This document shows positions 25,161 to 34,278 of a stretch of DNA of 64,000 nt, in pieces. Source of the stretch: Mucilaginibacter kameinonensis (lineage in GTDB: Bacteria; Bacteroidota; Bacteroidia; Sphingobacteriales; Sphingobacteriaceae); NCBI RefSeq assembly GCF_003675385.1, contig NZ_RCWZ01000007.1:1-64000 (forward strand), read 5' to 3'. The notes under the pieces are model-generated. The model was not told the DNA's origin, did not search any database, and worked only from the letters and a program-made list of their open reading frames with translations. Both the position numbers and the translations under genes were made by a program. Positions within the stretch are counted from its first letter, which is position 1. Each line of letters opens with the position of its first letter.

Positions 25161-27617
25161 TTAAAATCGATAACTCAATGTAGTTAAGAACTGCCTTGGC
25201 GGTATAGGGTTAATACTATAGTTTTCGTGCACGTTGTAATTAAGCACGTTGCCAATATTAGAGATCTTACCAATGACAGAGATCTTTTTATAAGTATAAC
25301 CTACCGAAGCATCAACCGTGGTAAAGCCCGGTACATTAACTAACCTTGATATAGTTTGGGTTTGACCTACTGTATTTGCATTACCCGCAACACGATCTCC
25401 CAGGTAATAAACCGATGCACCTACTTTAAAGCCTTTTAAATCGCCGTTATAAAAAGTATAAAATACGCTGGTGTTGGCGGTATGCTTTGGAGTATTCAAC
25501 AATGGCTGCCCTGCAATGTTGCTGCCAATCGCGGTTCCGGTTTTAGTGTACTTGGCATTGGTATAACTATAACCGGCCAATACGTCCAGGCCTTTTACCG
25601 GGTGACCGGCGATATCAAGTTCCACACCATCGCTCCTTGTTTCACCACTTAGTACTTTAATATTGGTGTTGATGTTAGGTGTAACCCCATCAGCAGCAAA
25701 TGGTGCTGTTTGGGCCAGGTTATTATTTTTAATTCGGTATGCCGTTACGTTTACCGACAGGTTACCATTCAGGAAATCATTTTTAACACCAATTTCATAC
25801 TGGTCGATCATTGAAGGGTCAAGAGGATTGTTATTGATATCGGTGCCAGTATTAGTTACAAAAGAATTAGAGTAGCTTGCAAACAGGGCAGTATTAGCTA
25901 TTGGCTTGTAAACGATGCCTACACGCGGTGAAAATGCTTTATCTTCTTTACCTTTTGCCTCAGCGGTTGATGAACCATAGTTTACAACTGATGACGGCGA
26001 CGCGTATTGGTACGACCAACGCACACCAGCTAACACTTTTACTTTTTCCGATATACTTACCAGATCGTTAAAATATGTCCCAAAACGGTTGGTTGGCGTT
26101 AAAACACTATAAAGAGCATTCATTGTAGGCATATCGGTACGCAGGGTATATTTATTTAAATCAAAAATGTTGATCTTGTCATATACGACCGATTGAAAAG
26201 TATTATTTTGGTCAAGATAGCTTGAAACCCCTTTTACAGTTGCAACATACGTATATGCCGTATTTCTGTACCAATCTGCATCAACACCGGCCAAAATATT
26301 ATGCTTAATGATGCCGGTATTAAACTGCCCGGTAATGTTAAACTGGCCTGTGTAATAATCTTCAAGTGTTTTAGCCTTGTTCAGCGTACGGCCCCAATCG
26401 CCATTGGCATCTGGCAATACACGCTCAGTTGTTTGGTATGAGCGGTTAAAGTGTTGGTATGAAAAACCGCCGCTTAACTTCCAAAGGCTATTGAGCTGAT
26501 GGTTAATAGTTGCTGTTGCAGTAGTTTGTTTGGTATTACCGGTTGACCATGAAGCACCCAAATACCTATTACGCGGAACTTTGGCAATAACGTTGTTGAT
26601 TTGTCCGGTTCCGAAATCGGGGGTAAAATCATAGTTAATGTAATCACCTTCAATAATCAAGGTTGTTTTATCGCTTATTTTATACAGGAATGAAGGGTTG
26701 ATATACTCCCTTTCTGATTTTACGTTGTCGCGGTAGCTTTTAGCATTTTCATAGGTACCATTTACACGGTACGCTAATTTGGAAGATATAGGGCCATAAA
26801 CATCAAACGACGGGCGGTAAAGATCATAGCTGCCATAAGTCATAGACACCCGGCCGCCCTGCTCAAATAAAGGTTTTTTGGTTACCATATTCAGGATACC
26901 GCCGGGAGCCACGTTTCCGTATAGTAATGCTGCACTGCCTTTCAATACTTCTACACGCTCCAGTGAGCTGATCTCGGGCACAACGCCAGAGTTAACCCTG
27001 AAACCGTTTTTAAACATGTTGTTACTTCCAAAGTTATAACCTCTGGCACCAAATGTTTCCTGGGTATTACCGCGGCTGCTATATAAATACACGCCATTCA
27101 CATTTTTTATAACATCACTTAAACGTAATGACTGTTGCTGATCAAGTACATCGCGGCCTATTACTGTAACGCTTTGTGGTAGGTCCATTGGCGATACGTT
27201 CATTTTGCCAATGTTTAAGTTTTTACGGTTGATAGTTTTGGTTGACGAAACTACAACTTCATCTAACTGGGCCGAACTTTCATTAAGTTTAAAAGATACC
27301 ACAGTAGTTTTATTTGCGGTAACAGTTACGGTTTGTTCTTCGGTTTTGGTGCCTACATATGAAGTAACCAGGGTATAAGTGCCCGGTTTAACGTTATGGA
27401 AGGCAAAGGATCCGTTGTCTGTAGTGGTAGTACTTTTGTTTAATCCTTTAATGGCAACATTTACAAATGAAGCCGGTTTATCATCGCTGGTTTTAACAAC
27501 ACCGGTTATTTTGCCGTTATTGCCTTCGTCTTCAGCTTTCAGGACTGATACATTTAAAAACAGGAATAAAATTAAAAGAGGGATTGCGCGCAGGGAGTAG
27601 TAAAGGTTACTTAACAT
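25161..27617 (-). CDS. TonB-dependent siderophore receptor
   Basis: Outer-membrane receptor that imports a ferric siderophore with energy from TonB. I start at 27617 (MLSNLYYSLRAIPLL..., signal peptide ending near VLKAEDE). Domains in order: a carboxypeptidase-regulatory-like beta domain (about residues 35-115, GKITGVVKTSDDKPA), the plug (about 135-245, with SLRLSDVIKNVNGVYLYSS and ERVEVLKGSAALLYGNVAPG) and a 22-strand barrel ending in a terminal Phe (LTTLSYRF). The plug signature fits the siderophore (TIGR01783-type) subfamily. 818 aa. It has its own promoter and operator and is followed by a PepSY reductase. Confidence 0.93.
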   Translation of the reverse strand: MLSNLYYSLRAIPLLILFLFLNVSVLKAEDEGNNGKITGVVKTSDDKPASFVNVAIKGLNKSTTTTDNGSFAFHNVKPGTYTLVTSYVGTKTEEQTVTVTANKTTVVSFKLNESSAQLDEVVVSSTKTINRKNLNIGKMNVSPMDLPQSVTVIGRDVLDQQQSLRLSDVIKNVNGVYLYSSRGNTQETFGARGYNFGSNNMFKNGFRVNSGVVPEISSLERVEVLKGSAALLYGNVAPGGILNMVTKKPLFEQGGRVSMTYGSYDLYRPSFDVYGPISSKLAYRVNGTYENAKSYRDNVKSEREYINPSFLYKISDKTTLIIEGDYINYDFTPDFGTGQINNVIAKVPRNRYLGASWSTGNTKQTTATATINHQLNSLWKLSGGFSYQHFNRSYQTTERVLPDANGDWGRTLNKAKTLEDYYTGQFNITGQFNTGIIKHNILAGVDADWYRNTAYTYVATVKGVSSYLDQNNTFQSVVYDKINIFDLNKYTLRTDMPTMNALYSVLTPTNRFGTYFNDLVSISEKVKVLAGVRWSYQYASPSSVVNYGSSTAEAKGKEDKAFSPRVGIVYKPIANTALFASYSNSFVTNTGTDINNNPLDPSMIDQYEIGVKNDFLNGNLSVNVTAYRIKNNNLAQTAPFAADGVTPNINTNIKVLSGETRSDGVELDIAGHPVKGLDVLAGYSYTNAKYTKTGTAIGSNIAGQPLLNTPKHTANTSVFYTFYNGDLKGFKVGASVYYLGDRVAGNANTVGQTQTISRLVNVPGFTTVDASVGYTYKKISVIGKISNIGNVLNYNVHENYSINPIPPRQFLTTLSYRF

Positions 27618-27620
27618 TCT

Positions 27621-27639
27621 ATTTAGATTAAGTCTAATT
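27621..27639. promoter_or_regulatory. Operator-like dyad at the receptor transcription start
   Basis: ATTTAGATTAAGTCTAATT is an imperfect 19-bp palindrome with perfect TTAGA/TCTAA arms. It lies 4-22 nt before the receptor start codon and on top of the predicted transcription start. Size and position fit a metal-responsive repressor site (DtxR/IdeR-like or Fur-like); the regulator is unknown. Confidence 0.6.
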
Positions 27640-27644
27640 AAGCG

Positions 27645-27674
27645 CAAAAATATAAAAAGACTTCCTCTCTGCAA
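27645..27674 (-). promoter_or_regulatory. Bacteroidota-type promoter of the TonB receptor gene
   Basis: On the minus strand TTG (27674-27672), exactly 19 nt of spacer and TATTTTTG (27652-27645) match the TTTG-N19-TAnnTTTG consensus. The predicted start point falls inside the dyad at 27621-27639. Confidence 0.8.
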
Positions 27675-27715
27675 GTTTTATTTATAATTAGTTTAAATAA
27701 CAGTAAATGCAAAAA

Positions 27716-27741
27716 GGCTGCGCAATGATTATTACGCAGCC
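27716..27741 (-). terminator. Terminator of the 140-aa lipoprotein gene
   Basis: GGCTGCG (27716-27722) pairs with CGCAGCC (27735-27741) around a 12-nt loop. On the minus strand it is followed directly by TTTTT. It separates the lipoprotein from the receptor gene downstream. Confidence 0.85.
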
Positions 27742-27762
27742 GTTAATTAAATGAGGAAACTA

Positions 27763-28188
27763 TTAGTCAAAAACTATTTTATCCGGGCCGGATATTTTGG
27801 AGATATGACAATTACAGCCACCCGAAATTTTAAACGTGGCGGTCTTGGTGATATTGGTTACTACGTCAGTTGCAGTAAGTTCTACATCATCGCCTTCAGT
27901 CGAAAATTCACTTTTATTATTATCAGTAGCAATAGTAAATAAGTTAGGACCGATAGATGGTATCACAGCACCACCGTTACCTTTGGCAATTATAGCCTCG
28001 TGAGTTCGTAAATTTATCACAGTTACATTTTTCCCTGGTGTAGGCAGGCCATCTTTGGTAACAAAGTGCACGGTTATTGAAGCAAATTCCTGCGTGCAGG
28101 CCTGGCTTGGGCAGCCAGCTTGCTGGTTATGTTTTTTACAACTCAATAAGGCTGAAGCTATCAGAAAAAAGACAAAGTATTTACGCAT
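27763..28188 (-). CDS. Putative lipoprotein of unknown function
   Basis: I do not recognise a family. The N-terminus is a lipoprotein signal (MRKYFVFFLIASALLSC, Cys17) followed by Lys-Lys. Four more Cys occur in two pairs (GCPSQAC near residue 28 and GCNCH near residue 124). The middle looks like a single beta-sandwich (ITVHFVTKDGLPTPGKNVTVINL...), similar in feel to the carboxypeptidase-regulatory fold. The protein ends in an Asp. It lies upstream of the siderophore receptor on the same strand but has its own terminator. A role in metal handling is only a guess. Confidence 0.65.
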   Translation of the reverse strand: MRKYFVFFLIASALLSCKKHNQQAGCPSQACTQEFASITVHFVTKDGLPTPGKNVTVINLRTHEAIIAKGNGGAVIPSIGPNLFTIATDNNKSEFSTEGDDVELTATDVVTNITKTATFKISGGCNCHISKISGPDKIVFD

Positions 28189-28234
28189 GGTTATAGGTTT
28201 AACTATTAACCTTTACGGCGCCGTGGTATAAAAC

Positions 28235-28268
28235 GTAACAGCCCCATGTAAATACATGAGGCTGTTAC
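28235..28268 (-). terminator. Terminator of the CocE/NonD hydrolase gene
   Basis: GTAACAGCC (28235-28243) pairs with GGCTGTTAC (28260-28268), and an inner CATGTA/TACATG extends the stem. On the minus strand a T-rich stretch follows. It lies 18 nt after the hydrolase stop codon. Confidence 0.8.
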
Positions 28269-28285
28269 GCTTACATTGCAGTATT

Positions 28286-30157
28286 TTATTCAATAACCCT
28301 AACCTTTAAATAGCTCGGGGTTGTTTTTGAAGTATAAACCTTATGAGTGGCTTTTTTAAAGTCGGTATCTTTTGCTTTCATGATATCCTGAAACTGCTGT
28401 GTGTTCCTGTCGATAAGCGGGAACCAGGTGCTTTGTACCTGCACCATGATTTTGTGGCCTTTTTTGAAAGTGTGCAGCACATCCTGCAGCTCAAAGTTCA
28501 CCGGCGTTACTTTACCGGGCACAAAAGGCTCAGGTTTATCAAAACCATTACGGAATTTACCGCGCATAGCTTCGCTGCGTACCATTTGCTGATAACCACT
28601 CAGGTAAACATCTTTACCTGCCCATTTGGTATTTTTTGTCGAATCAGGATAAACGTCAATCACCTTAACTACCCAGTCGGCATCGGTACCCGTGGTTGAT
28701 ACTTTAAGATTAGCCCAGATATTACCTGCAATAGTTACATCCCTATCTAACAAACCGGTTTCATAAGTAAGCACATCCGGACGCTGTGATGCAAACCGCT
28801 GATCGGCGGTCATGTATTCGCGCTTCATATCCATATCAATGCTGTTGATGAAGGGCACTGGTTTATTAGGATCAGATACAAACTCATCATGGCTATCAGC
28901 TACAGCGGTTGGTGCGGTAAATGATAATTTGCCACCCGGCAGCAGGTACAGGCTTTTCTCGGTAGCTTCTTTTGGTGGCCAGGTATTATATGTTTTCCAC
29001 TCGTTAACACCGGTTTCAAAAGTTGATACCGGCTTCAGGTCGAAATCTGCAGTACCTTTTAAATAGTGACTGAAGAAATTGAACTCAATTTTTTCACGGT
29101 AAAACGGACCGGTAGAGCCACCAAAGCCAACATCGCCCAGATGATCACCCTCGCCCCGGGCCCAGCCTCCGTGTACCCAAGGCCCCATGGCAAAGTAAAC
29201 CGGGGTTTTAGGATTTTCCTTTACCAATGTTTTATAGGTATTGATAGCGCCGTATAAATCTTCGGCATCATACCAGCCACCGGTTACCAATACCGCTGTT
29301 TTGATATCATGGAGATGATATAACACGTTACGATCTTTCCAGTGCTGATCATAATTAGGGTGATCAAGCATTTCGTTCCACAGACGGATGGTATCCTTAT
29401 AATACTTAACATTTGAGTTTCTCATCGAACCCATCTTCATAAAAAAGTCATAGCCATCCTCGGTACCGGCATCAAAGCCTTTGCCGCGACGCTGGGTTGG
29501 TTTATCATCCTGTCTGTTGGTAAAGCCGGGATAAAAACCAAAGTTGGCAACCAGCATAAACGCGCCGTTGTGAAAAGCGTCATCACGATACAAATCGGCA
29601 ATTGGAGCCTGCGGCGACGCTGCAACTAAAGCCGGGTGACGGCTTAATAAAGCAGTTGTAGTATAAAAGCCCGGATATGAAATGCCCCATACCCCTACTT
29701 TGCCATTGTTGTTCGGGATGTTTTTCAGCAGCCAATCAATGGTATCATAAGTATCGGTTCCTTCATCAACATCTTTATTGGTTTTGTGATCTTCCTTTTC
29801 GGGAGTCATTTCTTCGTAGATACCTTCACTCATCCAGCGGCCACGTACATCCTGGTAAACAAAGATGTAACCATCATGCGCAAATAGAGGCGATGGGCCA
29901 AGGCTACCTTTATACAGTTCTGAGCCATAAGGCGCAACGCTGTACGGGGTCCTGTCCATCATGAAGGGATATTTTTTTGATTGATCTTTTGGCACATATA
30001 CCGAGGTAAATAGTTTTTTACCGTCCCTCATCGGGATCTGGTATTCGTATTTCTGGTAATTGGCTTTGATATAATCGGCATCGGGCCCTTTGGGTTGAGC
30101 GTAAATACCTAATGCGGAAAGCAAAAGGCAAAAAGCGAGCAGTAAAGTTTTCTTCAT
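28286..30157 (-). CDS. Secreted CocE/NonD family hydrolase (peptidase S15-like)
   Basis: Serine hydrolase of the X-Pro dipeptidyl-peptidase/alpha-amino-acid ester hydrolase superfamily, probably cleaving acyl or ester bonds of small molecules outside the cytoplasm. The start at 30157 gives a clean signal peptide (MKKTLLLAFCLLLSALGIYAQ). Ser160 sits in the nucleophile elbow GVWGISYPGF; the acid is probably the Asp in GGWYDAEDLYGA and the base the His in GPWVHGGW. The C-terminal third (from about residue 400) is the beta-jelly-roll domain of CocE enzymes. 623 aa. No operon partners. Confidence 0.9.
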   Translation of the reverse strand: MKKTLLLAFCLLLSALGIYAQPKGPDADYIKANYQKYEYQIPMRDGKKLFTSVYVPKDQSKKYPFMMDRTPYSVAPYGSELYKGSLGPSPLFAHDGYIFVYQDVRGRWMSEGIYEEMTPEKEDHKTNKDVDEGTDTYDTIDWLLKNIPNNNGKVGVWGISYPGFYTTTALLSRHPALVAASPQAPIADLYRDDAFHNGAFMLVANFGFYPGFTNRQDDKPTQRRGKGFDAGTEDGYDFFMKMGSMRNSNVKYYKDTIRLWNEMLDHPNYDQHWKDRNVLYHLHDIKTAVLVTGGWYDAEDLYGAINTYKTLVKENPKTPVYFAMGPWVHGGWARGEGDHLGDVGFGGSTGPFYREKIEFNFFSHYLKGTADFDLKPVSTFETGVNEWKTYNTWPPKEATEKSLYLLPGGKLSFTAPTAVADSHDEFVSDPNKPVPFINSIDMDMKREYMTADQRFASQRPDVLTYETGLLDRDVTIAGNIWANLKVSTTGTDADWVVKVIDVYPDSTKNTKWAGKDVYLSGYQQMVRSEAMRGKFRNGFDKPEPFVPGKVTPVNFELQDVLHTFKKGHKIMVQVQSTWFPLIDRNTQQFQDIMKAKDTDFKKATHKVYTSKTTPSYLKVRVIE

Positions 30158-30548
30158 AAATTTTTTGTCAGTCAATCAAATGTAGCCGAATAAAATAAAA
30201 AGGACAACAGGCGATACCCTAATTTAATAAAAGCCGCTTTTTTGTTACAGAATAAAGGTTTTTGTTAAAGTTAAAAGTAAGTGTAAAAAATACTTTTATT
30301 AACTATGGTGGAATTTTTATAAAATAATAATTAAAACCTGTAGGCAATTTCCCCCGTTTAATGGTCTATACACTTGAACCGATATAACACCAACGCGGGG
30401 ACCTAAAACGCGGCGGTAACCTAAATATTTTAAACAGCTTTTTTTAAGAGATAGTAAATCCCTATGGCTGTGCTATGGGCTGATGTTACGCGAACCAAAA
30501 TGCTAAAACAATTTATCTTTTATAAACAATTTAACAAACACAACAATT
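30158..30548. other. Intergenic region between divergent genes
   Basis: No gene is visible. It must carry promoters for the hydrolase (minus) and the EndoH-like gene (plus). A TATCTTTTA sequence about 30 nt before the latter could be its -7 element, but no clear -33 match is present. No repeat families were seen. Confidence 0.5.
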
Positions 30549-31778
30549 ATGAGAACAAATTTTAATCTGCCCCTTGCAAAAACACTGACCGCCTTACTCG
30601 GTGTTGTAATGCTTGTCACGTCCGCCTGTAAAAAGGAAAAAGCCGCGCTACCAACCGACGCAGCCGGTGGCTCTTCAAAACTAAGCACCAATGCCATTGG
30701 CGTAGCCGGGCCAAAAGGTGTTTGCTACGTGGAAGTGAACAACAACGACATTCGTAATGTGGGCAACTACACCCTGTCAACCGGGCAGCAACTTTTTGAT
30801 ATCGCTATCATATTCGCGGCTAATATCAATTATGACACAGGTACTCAAAAGGCAGTTTTGTACTTTAATCCACAGGTAACCAATGTACTTAACAACAAAG
30901 CCACTTACATTCAAAGCTTACAGGCTAAAGGTATTAAAGTACTATTGTCTATTTTGGGTAACCACCAGGGGGCAGGTATTTCCAATTTTCCAACTCAGGC
31001 CGCCGCAAATGATTTCGCTCAGCAACTAAGCAACGCGGTTACTACCTACGGTCTTGATGGTATCGACTTTGACGATGAATATGCCGATTATGGCACCAAT
31101 GGTACCGGGCAGCCAAATGCAAGCTCATTTGTTTATTTGGTTACCGCGCTTCGCAACCTGATGCCTACCAAAATCATTTCTTTTTATTACTATGGACCCG
31201 CAGCTTCACGTTTAAGCTATAATGGTGTAACTGTTGGTTCGCAGGTAAACTATAGCTGGAACGCTATTTATGGCACCTACTCAGTGCCAAACGTTCCGGG
31301 ATTAACTGCCGCCAACCTTGGCCCTGCCGCTATTGACATTCAAAGCACCAGCTCATCAACTGCCGCATCACTGGCTACACAAACAGTTAATAACAATTAT
31401 GGTATTTACCTGTATTACAACCTTCCCAATGCCGACTCGCACACTTACCTGACAAGCGTATCAAACGCGCTGTACGGTAAGCCTACAGTTTATACAGGAA
31501 CAAGTACTACAGGAGTAACTTTTTACCAGGATATCAATTACGGGGGCACAGTTACAAGCGCCATACCTAAAGGTACCTATACCCTTGCCCAACTGCAGGC
31601 TTATGGCTTTGTGGATAACTGGGCTTCATCGATGAAAATTCCTACAGGATGGACGGTAACCATGTATTCTAACGATAATTCGACTGGTACTTCATGGACA
31701 CGGACCGCAAATACACCTAATTTCACCACACTATCGCCTAACGCGAATGATGTGGTAACCTCTGTTAAAATTCAATAA
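30549..31778 (+). CDS. EndoH-like GH18 endo-beta-N-acetylglucosaminidase lipoprotein with crystallin-like domain
   Basis: Predicted to cut the chitobiose core of N-glycans. The central domain follows EndoH closely: LGNHQGAGISNFPTQ, the catalytic D170-G-I-D173-F-D175-D-E177 followed by YADYG, then QPNASSFVYLVTALR and KIISFYYYGPAASRLSY. Glu177 is the expected acid/base. The N-terminus is a lipoprotein signal (Cys27 in LVTSACKKE), placing it on a membrane, perhaps the cell surface. The C-terminal about 90 residues (from TGVTFYQDINYGGT) look like one beta/gamma-crystallin domain, which EndoH itself lacks. 409 aa. Confidence 0.88.
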   Translation: MRTNFNLPLAKTLTALLGVVMLVTSACKKEKAALPTDAAGGSSKLSTNAIGVAGPKGVCYVEVNNNDIRNVGNYTLSTGQQLFDIAIIFAANINYDTGTQKAVLYFNPQVTNVLNNKATYIQSLQAKGIKVLLSILGNHQGAGISNFPTQAAANDFAQQLSNAVTTYGLDGIDFDDEYADYGTNGTGQPNASSFVYLVTALRNLMPTKIISFYYYGPAASRLSYNGVTVGSQVNYSWNAIYGTYSVPNVPGLTAANLGPAAIDIQSTSSSTAASLATQTVNNNYGIYLYYNLPNADSHTYLTSVSNALYGKPTVYTGTSTTGVTFYQDINYGGTVTSAIPKGTYTLAQLQAYGFVDNWASSMKIPTGWTVTMYSNDNSTGTSWTRTANTPNFTTLSPNANDVVTSVKIQ

Positions 31779-31860
31779 CTGGAGGCAGAACAAAAGCCAG
31801 TGCTGTAGTCTTAGACTACAGGCATAGTCATCCGAAGTCTGAGACTTCGAATAGCCGTTC

Positions 31861-31907
31861 ATATAATAAAAGGGCGTTTTCTATCCGAAAACGCCCTTTT
31901 ATTATAT
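31861..31907. terminator. Bidirectional terminator between EndoH-like and GNAT genes
   Basis: A 21-bp perfect inverted repeat (31861-31881 with 31887-31907) with a 5-nt loop TATCC. Its core is AAAAGGGCGTTTTC/GAAAACGCCCTTTT. It serves two convergent genes, and its right arm overlaps the end of the GNAT coding sequence. Confidence 0.93.
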
Positions 31908-32336
31908 GCTTTTCATTAAAAAATAATTGCCTAAAGCATCGTGGCCTTCTTCCACAACCTGCCAACGCAAAACCCGGTAAAATTGCAACGCTGCCTCGTT
32001 TTTAACAAGGCATTTTAAACTGAGCGGCGAAGGATAAGTTTGACCTGCCAAATCCAGCAGGGCCTTGCCAATACCTCTTCCCCTATAAGCAGCATCAACG
32101 TATAAATGATGAATAAACGCATCGGGCGACCAAACTGCCATAAAGCCTGCTATTTCATTATCACATTCGGCTATCCATATATCTTCGTCCTTGGTATGGG
32201 CATCAAAATCGTTTAATGTAAATAAGGCACTATCCGCCCAGTGAAAAACCTGGATCCGGCAAAGCAAGTAGATTTCTCTAAGCTTATCACGATCTGCTTC
32301 ATTAAATGGCCGGATATGTAAATTATTTGATTTCAA
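31902..32336 (-). CDS. GNAT family N-acetyltransferase
   Basis: Small acetyltransferase of unknown substrate (144 aa). Motif A reads LYVDAAYRGRGIGKALLDLA (about residues 78-97, R-G-x-G acetyl-CoA loop) and motif B contains VKNEAALQFYRVLRWQ. The ending (DALGNYFLMKSI) fits small GNATs with a broad ligand range. The last few codons overlap the terminator shared with the EndoH-like gene. It is monocistronic. Confidence 0.85.
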   Translation of the reverse strand: MKSNNLHIRPFNEADRDKLREIYLLCRIQVFHWADSALFTLNDFDAHTKDEDIWIAECDNEIAGFMAVWSPDAFIHHLYVDAAYRGRGIGKALLDLAGQTYPSPLSLKCLVKNEAALQFYRVLRWQVVEEGHDALGNYFLMKSI

Positions 32337-32424
32337 TACCAGCGAAAATACTATTTATAATTATCGAAGATCGAAACGCTTCGCTTCTTTAATAAACCTA
32401 CAACATATCAAATTATCAAAAAAA

Positions 32425-34140
32425 CTATATGTTGTTTTTCCGCAATTCATCTGCCGCGTAGTTTGCGGCCCGTGCTGTGAGGGCCATGAAAGTGAGCGAA
32501 GGGTTTTGAGTCCCGGTAGATGTCATACAGGCGCCATCGGTTACAAACACATTTGGGCATGTGTGCAGTTGGTTCCATTTGTTTAACAATGATGTTTGCG
32601 GATCGGTTCCCATCCTTATCCCCCCTATCTCGTGAATATCCAGCCCAGGGGCCTGTTTATTATCATTAGGAGCTATATTTTTACAACCGGCCTTGTCAAG
32701 CATCTCAGCTCCCTGCTGCAAAAAATCGTTCAATAATTTTACATCGTTATCGTCATAATCTACCGAAACGGATAATAATGATATCCCCCACTCATCCTTC
32801 TGGTCTTTACTCAGGCTCACCCTATTCGTAGCTTTGGGAATGGTTTCTCCCTGCATCATCATGTACACGTTCCAGCCTCCGGGTTCGGCGATATTTTCTT
32901 TATAGTTTGCTCCAATCTGATCGCCGTCAACAGCATGTCCCCAACTACTTCTTGTGGCGGTATAAAACGTCATATATCCCCTTAAAAAGTCGGTTTCCTG
33001 TTTATAAACGTTTCTGAAATTTGGCATCATAACCGCCGCCGGTCTTCTGCCATAATAATAGGTATCCAGATACCCGTCGATAGTTGCAGTCAGCGATCCT
33101 CGGTAATTATGAAATGCGATATACCTGCCCAGCAAATCATTATCATTTCCCAATCCGTTAGGAAACCTGGATGATTTTGAATTCAATAAAATAAGATTGG
33201 AATTTAGGGTGGCAGCATTTACAAAAATGATGCGGGCATAATATTCGGTTGCTACTTTGGTATGTGCATCTATCACCCTGACGCCAGTTGCCTTTCCCTT
33301 TTGTTCATCATATATAATGGAATGCACAACAGAATCAGGCCGGAGTGTAAGATTACCTGTTTTTTCCGCCCAGGGTAAGGTTGAAGAATTAGAGCTAAAA
33401 TATCCACCAAACGGACAACCACGCTCACACAAACTCCGGGCCTGGCATTGGCCCCGGCCTTGTTGTAAATGAATGTGCTGCGGTTTAGTTAAATGGGCGC
33501 ATCTGCCGATGATAACATGCCGGTCTTTATATGCGTCCATGATCCTCTTTTGAATATGTTTTTCAACCACATTCATTTCCCATGGTGGTAAAAACTCTCC
33601 GTCGGGCAGTGTTTCCAGGCCGTCTTTGTTGCCGGCAATACCAGCAAATAATTCTACATGGCTATACCATGGCGCAATATCCTGGTAACTAATAGGCCAG
33701 GCAGTAGCAAATCCGTCCCTTGCCGGGCCTTCAAAATCAAACTTGCTCCAGCGTTGGGTTTGCCTGGCCCACAGCAATGATTTCCCGCCTACCTGGTACC
33801 CTCTGATCCAGTCGAACGGTTTTTCCTGAACATATGGGTGCTCTTTATCTTTAACAAAGAAATGGGTTGTTGCTTCGCTAAAGGCGTAACACCTTCCGGC
33901 TATCGGGTTTTCATTTTTTATAGCCTCAGGTAAATGCCCGCGGTGAGGGAAATCCCAGGGATTTTTAGTAGCGGTTGGATAGTCTTTTAAATGCGTAACA
34001 TTCCGGCCACGTTCCAGCACCAGCGTTTTTAGCCCTTTTTCGCACAGTTCCTTAGCAGCCCATCCCCCGCTAATTCCCGATCCGATAACGATAGCATCAA
34101 AAGTATGCTGAGCCGTGCCTACGGAGTTAATGTTTACCAT
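32425..34140 (-). CDS. GMC family flavin oxidoreductase
   Basis: FAD-dependent dehydrogenase of the glucose-methanol-choline family, closest in feel to the large subunit of periplasmic gluconate/sugar dehydrogenases of Bacteroidota. The FAD loop is VIGSGISGGWAAKELCEKG (residues 18-36), followed by the ERGRNV region. The GMC C-terminal block includes HEIGGIRMGTD and TDGACMTSTGTQNPSLTFMALT with the catalytic-region Asn. No signal peptide is visible, and neither a subunit-3 gene nor a cytochrome gene is adjacent, so substrate and electron acceptor are unknown. 571 aa. Confidence 0.88.
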   Translation of the reverse strand: MVNINSVGTAQHTFDAIVIGSGISGGWAAKELCEKGLKTLVLERGRNVTHLKDYPTATKNPWDFPHRGHLPEAIKNENPIAGRCYAFSEATTHFFVKDKEHPYVQEKPFDWIRGYQVGGKSLLWARQTQRWSKFDFEGPARDGFATAWPISYQDIAPWYSHVELFAGIAGNKDGLETLPDGEFLPPWEMNVVEKHIQKRIMDAYKDRHVIIGRCAHLTKPQHIHLQQGRGQCQARSLCERGCPFGGYFSSNSSTLPWAEKTGNLTLRPDSVVHSIIYDEQKGKATGVRVIDAHTKVATEYYARIIFVNAATLNSNLILLNSKSSRFPNGLGNDNDLLGRYIAFHNYRGSLTATIDGYLDTYYYGRRPAAVMMPNFRNVYKQETDFLRGYMTFYTATRSSWGHAVDGDQIGANYKENIAEPGGWNVYMMMQGETIPKATNRVSLSKDQKDEWGISLLSVSVDYDDNDVKLLNDFLQQGAEMLDKAGCKNIAPNDNKQAPGLDIHEIGGIRMGTDPQTSLLNKWNQLHTCPNVFVTDGACMTSTGTQNPSLTFMALTARAANYAADELRKNNI

Positions 34141-34232
34141 ACTTTATAATTGGCTTAAGACAATATTGAAAAACTCAATTTGAAGTTAAGATAATTATAA
34201 AGAATAAGTTGATCGCCGGTAGTGTTTAAACA

Positions 34233-34261
34233 AAAAAAGCTCCGGTGACCGGAGCTTTTTT
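34233..34261. terminator. Terminator of pgk (bidirectional form)
   Basis: AAAAAAGCTCCGGT (34233-34246) and ACCGGAGCTTTTTT (34248-34261) form a 14-bp arm pair with tracts of A and T. It lies 18 nt beyond the pgk stop codon on the minus strand. Confidence 0.93.
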
Positions 34262-34278
34262 ATTCGTTTTAGTATGTA

